Shown here: piece after piece, positions 1 through 8,568 of the stretch
Numbering within the stretch: the stretch's first letter is position 1
Layout of the letters: every line of letters begins with the position of its first letter
Assembly: GCF_023913515.1 (NCBI RefSeq)
Contig: NZ_CP099391.1
Span: 2,666,001-2,730,000 of the forward strand
DNA: 64,000 nucleotides
Reading direction: 5' to 3'
DNA from: Natronococcus sp. CG52
GTDB lineage: Archaea > Halobacteriota > Halobacteria > Halobacteriales > Natrialbaceae
Translations under genes and position numbers: made by a program
The notes under the pieces: model-generated
Database searches by the model: none
Told to the model about the DNA's origin: nothing
What the model saw: only the letters and a program-made list of their open reading frames with translations

Positions 1-645
1 AGCGAAGCGGTCAAGGACCGCATCGCCGAAAACGGCGTCCTCGCCGTGCTTCGCGGCGTCGACGAGGAGCAGATCGTTCCGGTCGCTCGAGCGATGTACG
101 AGGCGGGCGTCGGCGCGCTCGAGGTCACCGCGGACGACACGCGAACGTACGAGAAGATCGCCGCAATCGACCGCGAACTGGCGGATACGGACGCCGTCGT
201 CGGGGCCGGCACGGTCCTCGACGCCGCGTCGGCCCAGTCGGTGATCGACGCGGGTGCGGAGTTCGTCGTCTCGCCACACACCGACCCCGAGGTCGTTCAC
301 GTCTGCAACCGCCACGACGTGCTCTCGGCGCCCGGCGTCATGACGCCGACGGAGGCCGTCACCGCGATCGACGCCGGTGCGGACGTCCTCAAGATGTTCC
401 CCGCATCGACGGTTGGTCCGGGTCACATCGGCGCGCTACAGGGGCCGCTGGGCGACGTTCCGGTCATCCCGACCGGCGGCGTCAGCCGCGACAACGTCGC
501 CGACTATCTCGACGCGGGTGCCGTCGCGGTCGGCGCTGGCGGTGCGATCGTCGACTACGAGGCGATCGCCGAGGACGACATGGACCAGGTCCGCGAGACG
601 GCAGCGGCGTTCGTCGAGGCCGTCGAGGACGCGCGGAGCGAGTAA
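1..645 (+). CDS. eda: KDPG aldolase (2-keto-3-deoxy-6-phosphogluconate aldolase), 5' partial
   Basis: Class I aldolase that cleaves 2-keto-3-deoxy-6-phosphogluconate to pyruvate and glyceraldehyde 3-phosphate, the lower step of the semi-phosphorylative Entner-Doudoroff pathway in the cytoplasm. The frame is open from the first base, so the true start lies outside the window; the GTG at 46 is inside conserved sequence (RIAENGVLAVLRG spans it). The Schiff-base lysine is in VLKMFPAS near visible residue 130, the conserved glutamate in ALEVTADD near residue 40, and the phosphate-binding segment is PTGGVSRDN. Glucose dehydrogenase and a sugar-acid dehydratase follow on the same strand, which fits the pathway role. 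The family is clear; KDPG versus KDPGal preference cannot be read from sequence. Confidence 0.9.
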   Translation, partial: SEAVKDRIAENGVLAVLRGVDEEQIVPVARAMYEAGVGALEVTADDTRTYEKIAAIDRELADTDAVVGAGTVLDAASAQSVIDAGAEFVVSPHTDPEVVHVCNRHDVLSAPGVMTPTEAVTAIDAGADVLKMFPASTVGPGHIGALQGPLGDVPVIPTGGVSRDNVADYLDAGAVAVGAGGAIVDYEAIAEDDMDQVRETAAAFVEAVEDARSE

Positions 646-856
646 GTGCAGAATCGAAGCGCGCGAGTCGACCCCGTCGGACGCAACGGATGCGTTGGAC
701 GGGTCTGACGCGCTCGCTCGAGTACCGTTTTGATGCCCTCGAAGCGGATAGTAACCCCGAGCCGACGGCACGTCTCGTGGAGACTTCGAATCGCCGAGTG
801 CGATCGCCAAATATCACGTACCCGACCAGTACTGGTGCTCGCCGACCGCGGATAAG

Positions 857-877
857 ATATTTACTACAGATAGGGTA
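857..877 (+). promoter_or_regulatory. gdh promoter with TrmB-like operator
   Basis: An AT-rich TATA-like stretch (ATATTTAC, 857-864) precedes glucose dehydrogenase. Overlapping its end is TACT (862-865), seven bases, then GGGTA (873-877). The site published for Halobacterium TrmB is TACT-N7/8-GAGTA, so this differs by one base. A TrmB-family gene lies 2.8 kb away. Binding at this place is inference. Confidence 0.45.
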
Positions 878-909
878 ATCTTTTGTTCTCCGAGCGCGAC
901 GATCGAGTC

Positions 910-1977
910 ATGAAGGCGATCGCAGTCGAACCGGGGGCCGGCGAACCGACCCTCGTGGAGAAACCGCGTCCCGAACCGTCGCAGGGCGAAGCTCTCGTTC
1001 GCACACTTCGCGTCGGCGTCGACGGAACCGACCACGAAGTCATCGCGGGGAACCACGGCGACCTCCCGGCCGGCGCGGATCGACTCGTCCTCGGTCACGA
1101 AGCCGTCGGCGTCGTCGAGGACGCGAACGGCACCGACCTCGAGGAGGGACAGCACGTCGTTCCGACCGTCCGCCGACCGCCGAACGGGACCAACGAGTAC
1201 TTCGAGCGCGGTGAGCCCGACATGGCACCCGACGGCGAGTACCTCGAGCGCGGCATCGTCGGAGAACACGGCTTCATGGCGGAGTACTTCACCAGCCCTG
1301 CGGAGTACCTCGTGCCGATTCCCGAACGTCTCGCACACCTCGGCTTCCTCGTCGAACCGATCAGCATCTCCGAGAAGGCGATCGAGCACGCCGTCGCGTC
1401 ACGGTCCGCGTTCGACTGGGAACCCGAATCGGCGCTCGTCCTCGGCAACGGCTCGCTCGGACTGTTGACGCTCGCGATGTTCGAATCGGTGCTCGAACTC
1501 GAGCGCACGTACTGTCTCGGGCGACGCGACCGACCCGACCCGTCGATCGACATCATCGACGAACTCGGCTCGACGTACGTCGACTCGCGCGAGACGCCGG
1601 TTTCCGAGATTCCGAACGAGTACGAGTCCGTCGACATCGTCTACGAGGCGACCGGCTACGCCAAGCACGCGTTCGAAACCATCGACGCGCTCGCGCCCAA
1701 CGGCGTCGGCGTCCTGCTGGGCGTCCCCGAACCCTGGTCGTTCGAGATCGATGGCGGGCGACTCCACCAGGAGTTCGTCCTCCACAACAAGGCTTTGGTC
1801 GGCTCGGTAAACTCCCACCGCGGCCACTTCGAGGCGGCCATCGACACGCTCGAGGGGCTGCCGACGTGGGTGACCGACGACCTCGTAACCGGCATCTACG
1901 GCCTCGAGGAGTACCAGGCCGCGTTCGAGACCGGCGACGACGTCGTGAAGACGGCGGTCGAGTTCGCCCCGGTCTGA
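910..1977 (+). CDS. gdh: Glucose 1-dehydrogenase (NAD(P)+, zinc-dependent)
   Basis: Medium-chain dehydrogenase oxidising glucose to gluconolactone, the first step of the modified Entner-Doudoroff pathway. The 355 residues match the length of haloarchaeal glucose dehydrogenases. The catalytic zinc ligands known from Haloferax mediterranei GlcDH fall at the expected places: Asp38 (GVDGTD), His63 and Glu64 (LGHEAVG), and Glu at EPISISEK near 150. The nucleotide-binding GxGxxG is LGNGSLG near 182. The ATG at 910 is preferred over an upstream in-frame TTG (883) because the family begins MKAIAVEPG and the TATA-like box lies about 50 bases upstream, leaving a short leader. The dehydratase of the next step is 110 bases downstream with its own likely promoter. 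Confidence 0.93.
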   Translation: MKAIAVEPGAGEPTLVEKPRPEPSQGEALVRTLRVGVDGTDHEVIAGNHGDLPAGADRLVLGHEAVGVVEDANGTDLEEGQHVVPTVRRPPNGTNEYFERGEPDMAPDGEYLERGIVGEHGFMAEYFTSPAEYLVPIPERLAHLGFLVEPISISEKAIEHAVASRSAFDWEPESALVLGNGSLGLLTLAMFESVLELERTYCLGRRDRPDPSIDIIDELGSTYVDSRETPVSEIPNEYESVDIVYEATGYAKHAFETIDALAPNGVGVLLGVPEPWSFEIDGGRLHQEFVLHNKALVGSVNSHRGHFEAAIDTLEGLPTWVTDDLVTGIYGLEEYQAAFETGDDVVKTAVEFAPV

Positions 1978-2087
1978 GCGACGGGACAGCACTGAGCGAC
2001 GGGGCGGCAGGCAGATAGCGTTCGCTGGCCTGACAGTGCGTCTCGAGATAGAAACTATTACACGATTACGAGTGAGATTTGCTCATC

Positions 2088-3326
2088 ATGGGAGTCGATT
2101 ACTCGAAGCTACACGACCCGAACGCGGAGTACACGATGCGAGAGCTCTCCGCTGAAACGATGGGCGTCACGGGCGAGCGCGGCGGCGGCCGCGACGTCGA
2201 GATCACGGACGTCCAGACCACGATGATCGACGGCAACTTCCCGTGGACGCTCGTCCGCGTCTACACGGACGCCGGCATCGTCGGAACCGGTGAGGCCTAC
2301 TGGGGCGCCGGCGCGCCCGAACTCATCGAACGGATGACGCCCTTCCTGCGGGGCGAGAACCCGCTCGACATCGACCGCCTCACCGAGCACCTCGTCCAGA
2401 AGATGTCCGGCGAGGGCTCGATCGGCGGCGTCACCGTCACCGCGATCTCGGGCATCGAGGTCGCGCTGCACGACCTCGCAGGCAAGATCCTCGACGTTCC
2501 CGCCTACCAACTGCTGGGCGGCAAGTACCGCGACGAGGTTCGCGTCTACTGTGACTGTCACACCGAGGAGGAGGCCGACCCCGTCGCCTGCGCCGACGAG
2601 GCCGAACGCGTCGTCGAGGAACTCGGCTACGACGCGCTGAAGTTCGACCTCGACGTCCCCTCGGGGCACGAGAAGGACCGCGCCAACCGCCACCTGCGCG
2701 GCGTGGAGATCGAGCACAAGGCCAGCATCGTCGAGGCGATCACCGAGCGCGTCGGCCACCGCGCCGACGTCGCCTTCGACTGTCACTGGACGTTCTCGGG
2801 CGGCAGCGGCAAGCGGCTGGCCCAGCGACTCGAGGAGTACGACATCTGGTGGCTCGAGGACCCCGTCCCGCCGGAGAACCACGACGTCCAGCGGGAGGTC
2901 ACCCAGAGCACCTCAACCCCGATCACCGTCGGCGAGAACGTCTACCGCAAGCACGGCCAGCGTAACCTCATCGAAGAGCAAGCCGTCGACATCATCGCGC
3001 CCGACATGCCCAAGGTGGGCGGAATGCGCGAAACCCGGAAGATCGCCGACCTCGCGGACATGTACTACATCCCGGTCGCGATGCACAACGTTTCCTCGCC
3101 GGTCGCGACGATGGCCAGTGCGCAGGTCGGTGCCGCGATCTCGAACTCCCTGGCCGTCGAGTACCACTCCTACGAACTCGACTGGTGGGAGGACCTCGTC
3201 CAGGAGGACATCATCGAGGACGGCTACATCGAGATCCCCGAAGAACCCGGACTCGGTGTCACGCTCGACATGGACGTCGTCGAGGAGCAGATGGTCGAGG
3301 GTGAGGAACTGTTCGACGAAGCATAA
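2088..3326 (+). CDS. gad: Gluconate/galactonate-type dehydratase (enolase superfamily)
   Basis: Sugar-acid dehydratase, 412 residues, of the mandelate racemase/enolase superfamily; by context it converts gluconate to 2-keto-3-deoxygluconate. Superfamily metal ligands and acid/base residues are visible: Asp in DCHWTF near 228, Glu in WLEDPVPP near 254, Glu in VGENVYR near 280, and His in AMHNVSS near 331. The ATG at 2088 is used instead of the in-frame TTG at 2079; an AACTATTA box near 2053-2060 is the likely TATA element. The close neighbours glucose dehydrogenase and KDPG aldolase support gluconate as substrate, but galactonate or another aldonate cannot be excluded from sequence. The last bases of the gene recur twice downstream as short repeats. 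Confidence 0.85.
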   Translation: MGVDYSKLHDPNAEYTMRELSAETMGVTGERGGGRDVEITDVQTTMIDGNFPWTLVRVYTDAGIVGTGEAYWGAGAPELIERMTPFLRGENPLDIDRLTEHLVQKMSGEGSIGGVTVTAISGIEVALHDLAGKILDVPAYQLLGGKYRDEVRVYCDCHTEEEADPVACADEAERVVEELGYDALKFDLDVPSGHEKDRANRHLRGVEIEHKASIVEAITERVGHRADVAFDCHWTFSGGSGKRLAQRLEEYDIWWLEDPVPPENHDVQREVTQSTSTPITVGENVYRKHGQRNLIEEQAVDIIAPDMPKVGGMRETRKIADLADMYYIPVAMHNVSSPVATMASAQVGAAISNSLAVEYHSYELDWWEDLVQEDIIEDGYIEIPEEPGLGVTLDMDVVEEQMVEGEELFDEA

Positions 3327-3432
3327 GACTCACCGATCCTGCTGAGCTCTGCTCAGGTATTGTTCGACGAAGCTTACGTTTCGTCGAGCCAGCAAATCAG
3401 TGATTTGCGCTGTTCGACGAGGCGTAAGCCTC
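3310..3432. repeat. Three tail repeats interleaved with four hairpins
   Basis: TGTTCGACGAAGC, the last codons of the dehydratase gene (3310-3322), recurs at 3361-3373 and, with one change, at 3411-3423, i.e. every 50-51 bases. Between and over them lie perfect inverted repeats: CTGAGC/GCTCAG (3342-3356, loop 3), TCGACGAA/TTCGTCGA (3364-3387, loop 8), GCAAATCA/TGATTTGC (3392-3408, loop 1) and GAGGC/GCCTC (3419-3432, loop 4). The sequence is seen directly; a role as terminator or RNA processing/stability element is inference. Confidence 0.75.
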
Positions 3433-3709
3433 CTCAAACTCGTTACCGGTAGTTGGCGATACGGTTTCTTTATTCAGTAGTGAGTCTGAGTGGGCCACTC
3501 CGTGAGGGAGACCTGCGAGTCGAACACCAATTTCGTTCCAGTTATCGTGGACGAAACTGCCCTAGCAATCGATTCGGAGCTACGTGACACTACGAGTGCG
3601 GCTGAATTGGGACAGCACTTGTCTTCGACCCGGTCCCCTCGGTGATAATTGCGTTGTGGTATCAAATATCGTAAAGCGCTGGACCCGTCGAGTGAAGAGG
3701 CGCGCGGAC
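3327..3709. other. Intergenic region between convergent dehydratase and TrmB genes
   Basis: About 380 bases between convergent genes. The first third holds the hairpin/repeat array; the remainder is less GC-rich than the genes and I see no credible coding sequence, tRNA or known RNA in it. Confidence 0.6.
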
Positions 3710-4501
3710 TCACTCCGCTCGATTACTGTCGAGCCGCCACGTGAAGATCGCTCGCAGGACGACGACGAGGCTGTTGCTTTCGCCAGTTCCCCAAATCGCC
3801 GTCTCTTCGATCCCTTGAGCCGTAGTGGCGCCGTTGACGAGCGCACTGACGAGAGCCGTCTCTTCGTCGGTGATCAGAAGACTTCCGGCGGATGTCTCTT
3901 GCCACTCCCAGAGAGTCTCGAACAGGTGAGCGGACGGCACCGTCTCCTGGATGCGGTTCCGGACCTCGCCGGAGATGCCTGCCAGATGGATTTCGACCCC
4001 ACGGTTGTCGGCGGCCTGAAGCGCGTCGAGATGGTCTTCTGTGAGCAACTCGTCGACGGTCATGTAGACGAGTTGCTCGTCTGCGTCGGCGATGAACTCG
4101 TTGATGCGGGCTGCCACCGCCTCCCGACCGGTGACCGTCCAGACGCCGAACTGTTCCTGTTGTGGTTGGACTGGTCCGATCTCGTCCAGGTACTCCGAGA
4201 GGTCGGTAATAGTGCGTTCTCGTTCGGCGTTGAGCATGCGGATGATCGTTTCTTTCGAGATCACCGTGAATTTCCGCGGCGTCGTGTGCTGGATGTCGAT
4301 GAATCCGCGTTCGTGGAGTCGATCGGTCGCTTCGTACACGCGAGTTCGAGGGACGTTGTTGATTCGAGTGATGTCCTTGGTGGTGCCCGTTCCGAGCCGG
4401 AAGAGGTTGACGAGTGTCTGTGCTTCGTACTGAGACAACCCGAGTTCTTGCAATCTGTCGAGTGCGTCGGCTTCAGCCGCCTCCCTGTCGCCGTTTGACA
4501 T
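3710..4501 (-). CDS. TrmB-family transcriptional regulator
   Basis: Probable sugar-responsive DNA-binding regulator of 263 residues. The N-terminal third is a winged helix: LGLSQYEAQTLVNLFRLGTGTTKDI followed by the recognition helix region VPRTRVYEATDRLHERGFI, typical of TrmB. A helical linker (KETIIRMLNAERERTITDLSEYL) precedes a C-terminal effector region with the phospholipase-D-like fold seen in TrmB proteins (residues about 105-250). It is shorter than Halobacterium TrmB, so the sugar-binding C terminus is reduced or absent and it may not be the strict orthologue. It is convergent with the dehydratase gene, and a TrmB-type motif lies on the gdh promoter. Control of this pathway is likely but inferred. 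Confidence 0.85.
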   Translation of the reverse strand: MSNGDREAAEADALDRLQELGLSQYEAQTLVNLFRLGTGTTKDITRINNVPRTRVYEATDRLHERGFIDIQHTTPRKFTVISKETIIRMLNAERERTITDLSEYLDEIGPVQPQQEQFGVWTVTGREAVAARINEFIADADEQLVYMTVDELLTEDHLDALQAADNRGVEIHLAGISGEVRNRIQETVPSAHLFETLWEWQETSAGSLLITDEETALVSALVNGATTAQGIEETAIWGTGESNSLVVVLRAIFTWRLDSNRAE

Positions 4502-4524
4502 GTGTTATAGTATGTCACGGGATG

Positions 4525-4531
4525 TTAAAAG
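4525..4531 (-). promoter_or_regulatory. TATA box of the TrmB-family gene
   Basis: On the minus strand CTTTTAA lies about 26 bases before the ATG, the spacing expected for a leaderless haloarchaeal transcript. This supports the chosen start. Confidence 0.55.
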
Positions 4532-4691
4532 CCATCTGTAACCGATAGCACTACGCTCAGGGTCAAACTGAGCCGGCTGTCGCGGCCGTTTGGTCTCCGG
4601 AGGGAACGGCAACGGTGGCGTTCTCTCGGGAGAAACTGCCGTAGTTCCCACCACCTCCGATTCGAAACCGGCTTTGCGGCCTGTTTCGTCG

Positions 4692-5030
4692 CTATCGTTC
4701 GAATTCGGCGGTGACGAACTGGTGCAGTTTCTCGACGCGCTCGTTCGGACGATAGCGAACCGTTTTCGTTCGCTTATCCCACTCAATGAAGCCTGTCTCT
4801 TCCAGTTTCGGGAGGTGAGTGTGATCCAGCCTGAGAAGAAGCCGCTCGGTACATATCGCCCCAGGCTGCTCTGGTGGTGGGTTCTCGAGAGAGACGTATT
4901 CGACGAGTTCGTCCCGCGTCACGACGTTATCCTCACTGTCGATCAACCGCGCCAGTACCGATCGACGCTCCGGTTCCGCGAGTATCCGCAGTGCTGTCTC
5001 GGTAGAAACGGTTTGTATGGGGTGTGTCAT
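4692..5030 (-). CDS. DUF7344 domain protein (small winged-helix regulator)
   Basis: A 112-residue protein with the haloarchaeal DUF7344 pattern: an opening helix ETALRILAEPERRSVLARLID, a middle DELVEYVS segment, then LLLRLDHTHLPKLEETGFIEWD, which is the helix-wing signature of the family. DUF7344 proteins resemble winged-helix DNA-binding domains and are thought to be regulators; no target is known to me. A minus-strand AAAATA box at about 5050-5057 sits about 25 bases before the ATG. It lies behind the TrmB-type gene on the same strand with a 190-base gap, so it is probably a separate unit. Two relatives, one truncated, occur at 45.3 and 48.3 kb. Confidence 0.75.
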   Translation of the reverse strand: MTHPIQTVSTETALRILAEPERRSVLARLIDSEDNVVTRDELVEYVSLENPPPEQPGAICTERLLLRLDHTHLPKLEETGFIEWDKRTKTVRYRPNERVEKLHQFVTAEFER

Positions 5031-5330
5031 GGTTCGACCTACTTCCTCGTATTTTTGCCTTCTTTCGGTATAACTCCCTCATTCACTCACAGCATCACAG
5101 TTCAGCTGTTACACTGAGCAAGAAAATCCGATTCGAGAAGCACGCTCGCGTTACGCTGAATACGGTCGTCACAACCGATGAACGATCGGTATCCGGAACG
5201 TTCCCGGCTCGAGTTGGACGAGTTCGATCCGTTCACTACCGGAGACCGATACGCTCCCTCGCCCTTCCCACCGCTACCACTTCCTGGACACATTCTGTAC
5301 TACTAACTCCTGGTCCGTTTTGGTGGCTGG
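5031..5330. other. Intergenic region, no gene seen
   Basis: About 300 bases between the DUF7344 gene and the GH15 gene, both on the minus strand. It holds the DUF7344 promoter at its left end; the rest shows no convincing coding sequence, repeat or RNA. Confidence 0.55.
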
Positions 5331-7217
5331 CTATTCCTCACGCTCGAACAGCGTATCGACGCCGTCGGCGTGGAAGTCCTCCGGCGTCACGTCACCGTCG
5401 ACCTCGAGCGCCCGCGTCAGGTACGAGGCGCTGTTGAGCAAGCCGAGGTGGCTGAAGGCCTGAGGGAAGTTCCCCAGGAGCTGTCCGTCCTCGGGGTCGA
5501 TCTTCTCCGAGCAGAGCCCGAGCGGACTCGCGTGGTCGAGGACGTTCTCGAAGTGCGTCTCGGCCCGCTCGAGCCGGTTCGAAAGGACGAGCGCGTCGAT
5601 CAGCCAAAACGAACAGAGCACGAACGCTTCTTTTTCATCCTCGCGGACGTCGGTGTCGACGAACCGGACGACGAGCCCGTCCTCCGTCGTCAACTCCTCG
5701 AGAACGGTGTCGATCGTCGACTGGACGCGCTCGTCCTCGGGCGGCAGAAACTCGTAGATCGGGATCAGGAGTGCGGTCGCGTCGATCGCCTCGTCGGTGT
5801 CGAAGTGCTGGACGAAGCTCTCCGCCTCCTCGCTGTAGCCCCGCTCTTCGATGGCCTCGCGGACGGCCTCGCGTTCCTCGCGCCAGCGCTCGAGGGGTGC
5901 CTCGCGCTCGTCTTCGGTCGCCATCGCGAGGCCGCGATCCAGCGCGACCCAGCAGAGGAGCTTCGAGTGCAGGAAGTGGCGCCGTTCGTCGCGGAACTCC
6001 CAGATGCCCGGGTCGCGTTCGTCCCAGTGAGCGCAGACGTAGTCGACGACGTCGCGGATCGCCGCCCACTCGTCGTTCGCGAGTGCGGTCTCGTCGTCGA
6101 GCTGGATCATCTCGTAGGCGGCCTGGACGATCGTCCCGTACGTGTCCAGTTGTCGCTGTGGAGCCGCGCCGTTGCCGATTCGAACGGGACCCGTGTTCCG
6201 GTAGCCCGAGAGGTGCTCGAGGATCTCTTCTTCGATCTCGGTTTCGCCGTGCAGGCCGTAGAGCGGCTGAATCTCCGCGGGGTCGTCCCGCATAACCTGG
6301 GCGAACCACTCGAAGTAGTCCCGCGCCTCCCGTCTGTGGCCCGTGTCGTGGAGCGCCTGTACCGTGAACTTCGCGTCGCGAATCCAGTTGTACCGGTAGT
6401 CCCACGTCCGATCGGAGCCGATCTCCTCCGGGATCGACGTCGTCGCCGCGGCCGGAATCGCCCCCGTCTCGTGGTGGATGAGCAGCTTCAACACGAGCTC
6501 GGACCGGACGACCATCTCGTGCCACCGTTCCGGCATCGACCCCGGTCTCCCGTCACCGTTACTGAGCCAGGACCGCCAGTACCGCTTCGTGTCGTCGAAG
6601 ACCGCGTCTCGGTCGATCGCGGTCATGGGCTCCGATCCGCCGTACTGCATCCCGGTCCAGCAGTGCTCGCCCGCCTCGAGCGAAACGGTTCCGGCAACGC
6701 CCGATCCGGACTCCGTCAACTCGAGTTCGCCCTCGAGGTCGGCGTCCGTAACGAGATGCAGGCGTTCGTCCTCCCCGAGTGCGGCCGCGCCGTGATCGGT
6801 CCGTTCGATCTCCGGGGTCGTCCGCGCGTAGTCGAACCGCGGTTCGAACTCGAGGGCGAGTTCGACGCGACCGCGCTCGCACTCGAGCCGACGGTAGATC
6901 GCCTGCTGGAACCGCTCGTCGTCGGGTTCGCCGTCGCCGATCGGCATGAAGTCGGTGACGGTCGCCCGTCCGGTAGCAGTCTCGAACGTCGTCTCGAGGA
7001 CGTTCGTCCGGTCGACGTACTCGTGGTTCGATTCGTGCGTCGTCGTCGGGTAGACAGCGAAGTGGCCGCCGCGGTCGGCGTCGAGGATTCGAGCGAAGAC
7101 GCTCGAGGACTCGAGATGAGGAAGACAACACCAGTCGATCGATCCCCGACGACTGACGAGCGCACAGCGGTCGTCGTTGCCGATAACCCCGTAATCGCGG
7201 AGTGGTGGGTGTTCCAT
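5331..7217 (-). CDS. Glycoside hydrolase family 15 protein (glucoamylase/trehalase-like)
   Basis: GH15 enzyme of 628 residues, expected to release glucose from alpha-glucans or trehalose by inversion. It starts MEHPPLRDYGVIGNDDRCALVSRRGSI-DWCCLP, the usual N terminus of bacterial/archaeal GH15 proteins (beta-sandwich to about residue 220), followed by the (alpha/alpha)6 barrel. The substrate-pocket motif DRTWDYRYNWIRDA is near residue 265, IWEFRDERRHF near 404 carries the likely general acid, and SEKIDPEDGQLLGNFPQAFSHLG near 570 the likely general base. In-frame codons upstream of 7217 overlap the divergent protease region and are not family-like. There is no signal peptide, so it is probably cytoplasmic (storage glycan or trehalose). 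Substrate is not decidable from sequence. Confidence 0.88.
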   Translation of the reverse strand: MEHPPLRDYGVIGNDDRCALVSRRGSIDWCCLPHLESSSVFARILDADRGGHFAVYPTTTHESNHEYVDRTNVLETTFETATGRATVTDFMPIGDGEPDDERFQQAIYRRLECERGRVELALEFEPRFDYARTTPEIERTDHGAAALGEDERLHLVTDADLEGELELTESGSGVAGTVSLEAGEHCWTGMQYGGSEPMTAIDRDAVFDDTKRYWRSWLSNGDGRPGSMPERWHEMVVRSELVLKLLIHHETGAIPAAATTSIPEEIGSDRTWDYRYNWIRDAKFTVQALHDTGHRREARDYFEWFAQVMRDDPAEIQPLYGLHGETEIEEEILEHLSGYRNTGPVRIGNGAAPQRQLDTYGTIVQAAYEMIQLDDETALANDEWAAIRDVVDYVCAHWDERDPGIWEFRDERRHFLHSKLLCWVALDRGLAMATEDEREAPLERWREEREAVREAIEERGYSEEAESFVQHFDTDEAIDATALLIPIYEFLPPEDERVQSTIDTVLEELTTEDGLVVRFVDTDVREDEKEAFVLCSFWLIDALVLSNRLERAETHFENVLDHASPLGLCSEKIDPEDGQLLGNFPQAFSHLGLLNSASYLTRALEVDGDVTPEDFHADGVDTLFEREE

Positions 7218-7383
7218 GTGGATCCGTTCTGACTCCGTCGCGTGTCGGTCCGCGGACGATACTGGTGAGGAATAGGACAGATAGCTAGCAAAATCGTACG
7301 CCGGCAGTAGCCGGGTTCTCGTGTGACTGCCGCGAGAGGCTGCCGGTGAGAGTTTTATCTTCTTCCTCGGGGTGGCAAGGTTC

Positions 7384-8478
7384 GTGACTCCAGACGACAT
7401 TACGCGCAGGCGACTGCTCCGCGTCGCCGGTGGAACCGTCGCCGTCGCCGCGGTCGGCGGCTCCACCGCAGCAACTGCCGGTCGGAGCGTGAGCGAGCAC
7501 ACCGGAAACGCGATCCGAGCGCAGGACGAACAGTACTCGGAGATCTACGACGAGACGATCGACTCCGTCGTGCTCGTCAACACGTTCGGTAACGGCGACG
7601 GGGGTCCCGGCGGGCTGGGATCCGGATTCGTCGTCGACGACGAATACGTCGTCACCAACGATCACGTGGCCGGCGACGCGACGGAGGTCGAACTCCAGTT
7701 CCGCGACGAGCAGTGGCGGTCGGCGTCCGTCATCGGATCGGACGTCCACAGCGATCTGGCCGTCCTCGAGGTGGAGGACGTTCCGGACGCCGCCGAGGGG
7801 CTGTCGTTCACGGACGCCGAACCGACCGTCGGACAGGAGGTGATCGCACTCGGCAACCCGCTCGGTCTCGACGCTTCGATCTCGCAGGGGCTCGTCAGCG
7901 GGGTCGACCGCTCGCTGCCGAGTCCGACCGGTTTCTCGATCCCGGCGGCTATCCAGACCGACGCCCCGGTCAATCCCGGCAACAGCGGCGGCCCGCTCGT
8001 GAGCCTCGAGAGCGACGTCCTCGGCGTCGTCTTCGCCGGCGCCGGACAGACGATCGGCTTCGCGATCTCCGCGGCGCTGGCGAACCGGGTCGTCCCCGCC
8101 CTCGTCGAAGACGGCGAGTACCAGCACGCGTACGTCGGAGTGAGCGTCCTGCCGGTCGGGCCGCTGGTCGCCGAGGCGAACGACCTCGAGGAGCCCCGGG
8201 GCGTTCTGATCGTCAACGTGGTTCCGGACTCGCCTGCGGACGGCGCTCTCGAGCCCGCGGACGGCGTCGAGTCCGTCGGCGGCGATCCGGTCCCGGTCGG
8301 CGGCGACGTGATCATCGCCATCAACGACCGGGAGATCCCGAACCAGGATCGCCTGTCCTCGACGCTCGCACTCGAGACGTCACCCGGCGAGACGGTCGAC
8401 GTCGAGGTCGTCCGCGACGGGGAGCGCCGGACCGTCGAGGCGACGCTCGAGCCGAGACCCGACGTGGACGTTCCCTGA
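7384..8478 (+). CDS. HtrA/DegP-type trypsin-like serine protease, Tat-exported
   Basis: Extracytoplasmic quality-control protease of 364 residues. A Tat signal is visible (TRRRLLRVAGG, then a hydrophobic Ala/Gly-rich stretch). The catalytic triad of the S1C family is present: His in VVTNDHVAGDA, Asp in HSDLAVLEV and Ser in NPGNSGGPL. A single PDZ domain occupies the C-terminal third (AYVGVSVLPVG ... IIAINDREIPNQDRLSSTL). I take GTG 7384 because TTTTATC (7353-7359) lies about 27 bases upstream; GTG 7372 is the alternative and adds four residues. Divergent from the GH15 gene. Confidence 0.9.
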   Translation: MTPDDITRRRLLRVAGGTVAVAAVGGSTAATAGRSVSEHTGNAIRAQDEQYSEIYDETIDSVVLVNTFGNGDGGPGGLGSGFVVDDEYVVTNDHVAGDATEVELQFRDEQWRSASVIGSDVHSDLAVLEVEDVPDAAEGLSFTDAEPTVGQEVIALGNPLGLDASISQGLVSGVDRSLPSPTGFSIPAAIQTDAPVNPGNSGGPLVSLESDVLGVVFAGAGQTIGFAISAALANRVVPALVEDGEYQHAYVGVSVLPVGPLVAEANDLEEPRGVLIVNVVPDSPADGALEPADGVESVGGDPVPVGGDVIIAINDREIPNQDRLSSTLALETSPGETVDVEVVRDGERRTVEATLEPRPDVDVP

Positions 8479-8568
8479 TCGCTCGGCGCAGTCACAGCGG
8501 ACCGTGCGAGTGGCGAACAGGCGCACGCAGGTGCAGCGATTAGGGACGAAAACGTCCTCCCGTGTTCT

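Noticed and set aside
2051-2078. Second TrmB-type site before the dehydratase gene
   Set aside because: Only GAGTG at 2070-2074 resembles a half-site; no TACT lies at the right spacing, so I do not list it.
5370-7232. Long plus-strand frame of 620 codons opposite the GH15 gene
   Set aside because: It is the complement of a clear GH15 enzyme; its composition (Arg/Val-rich) is the usual shadow seen in GC-rich haloarchaeal DNA and matches no protein family.
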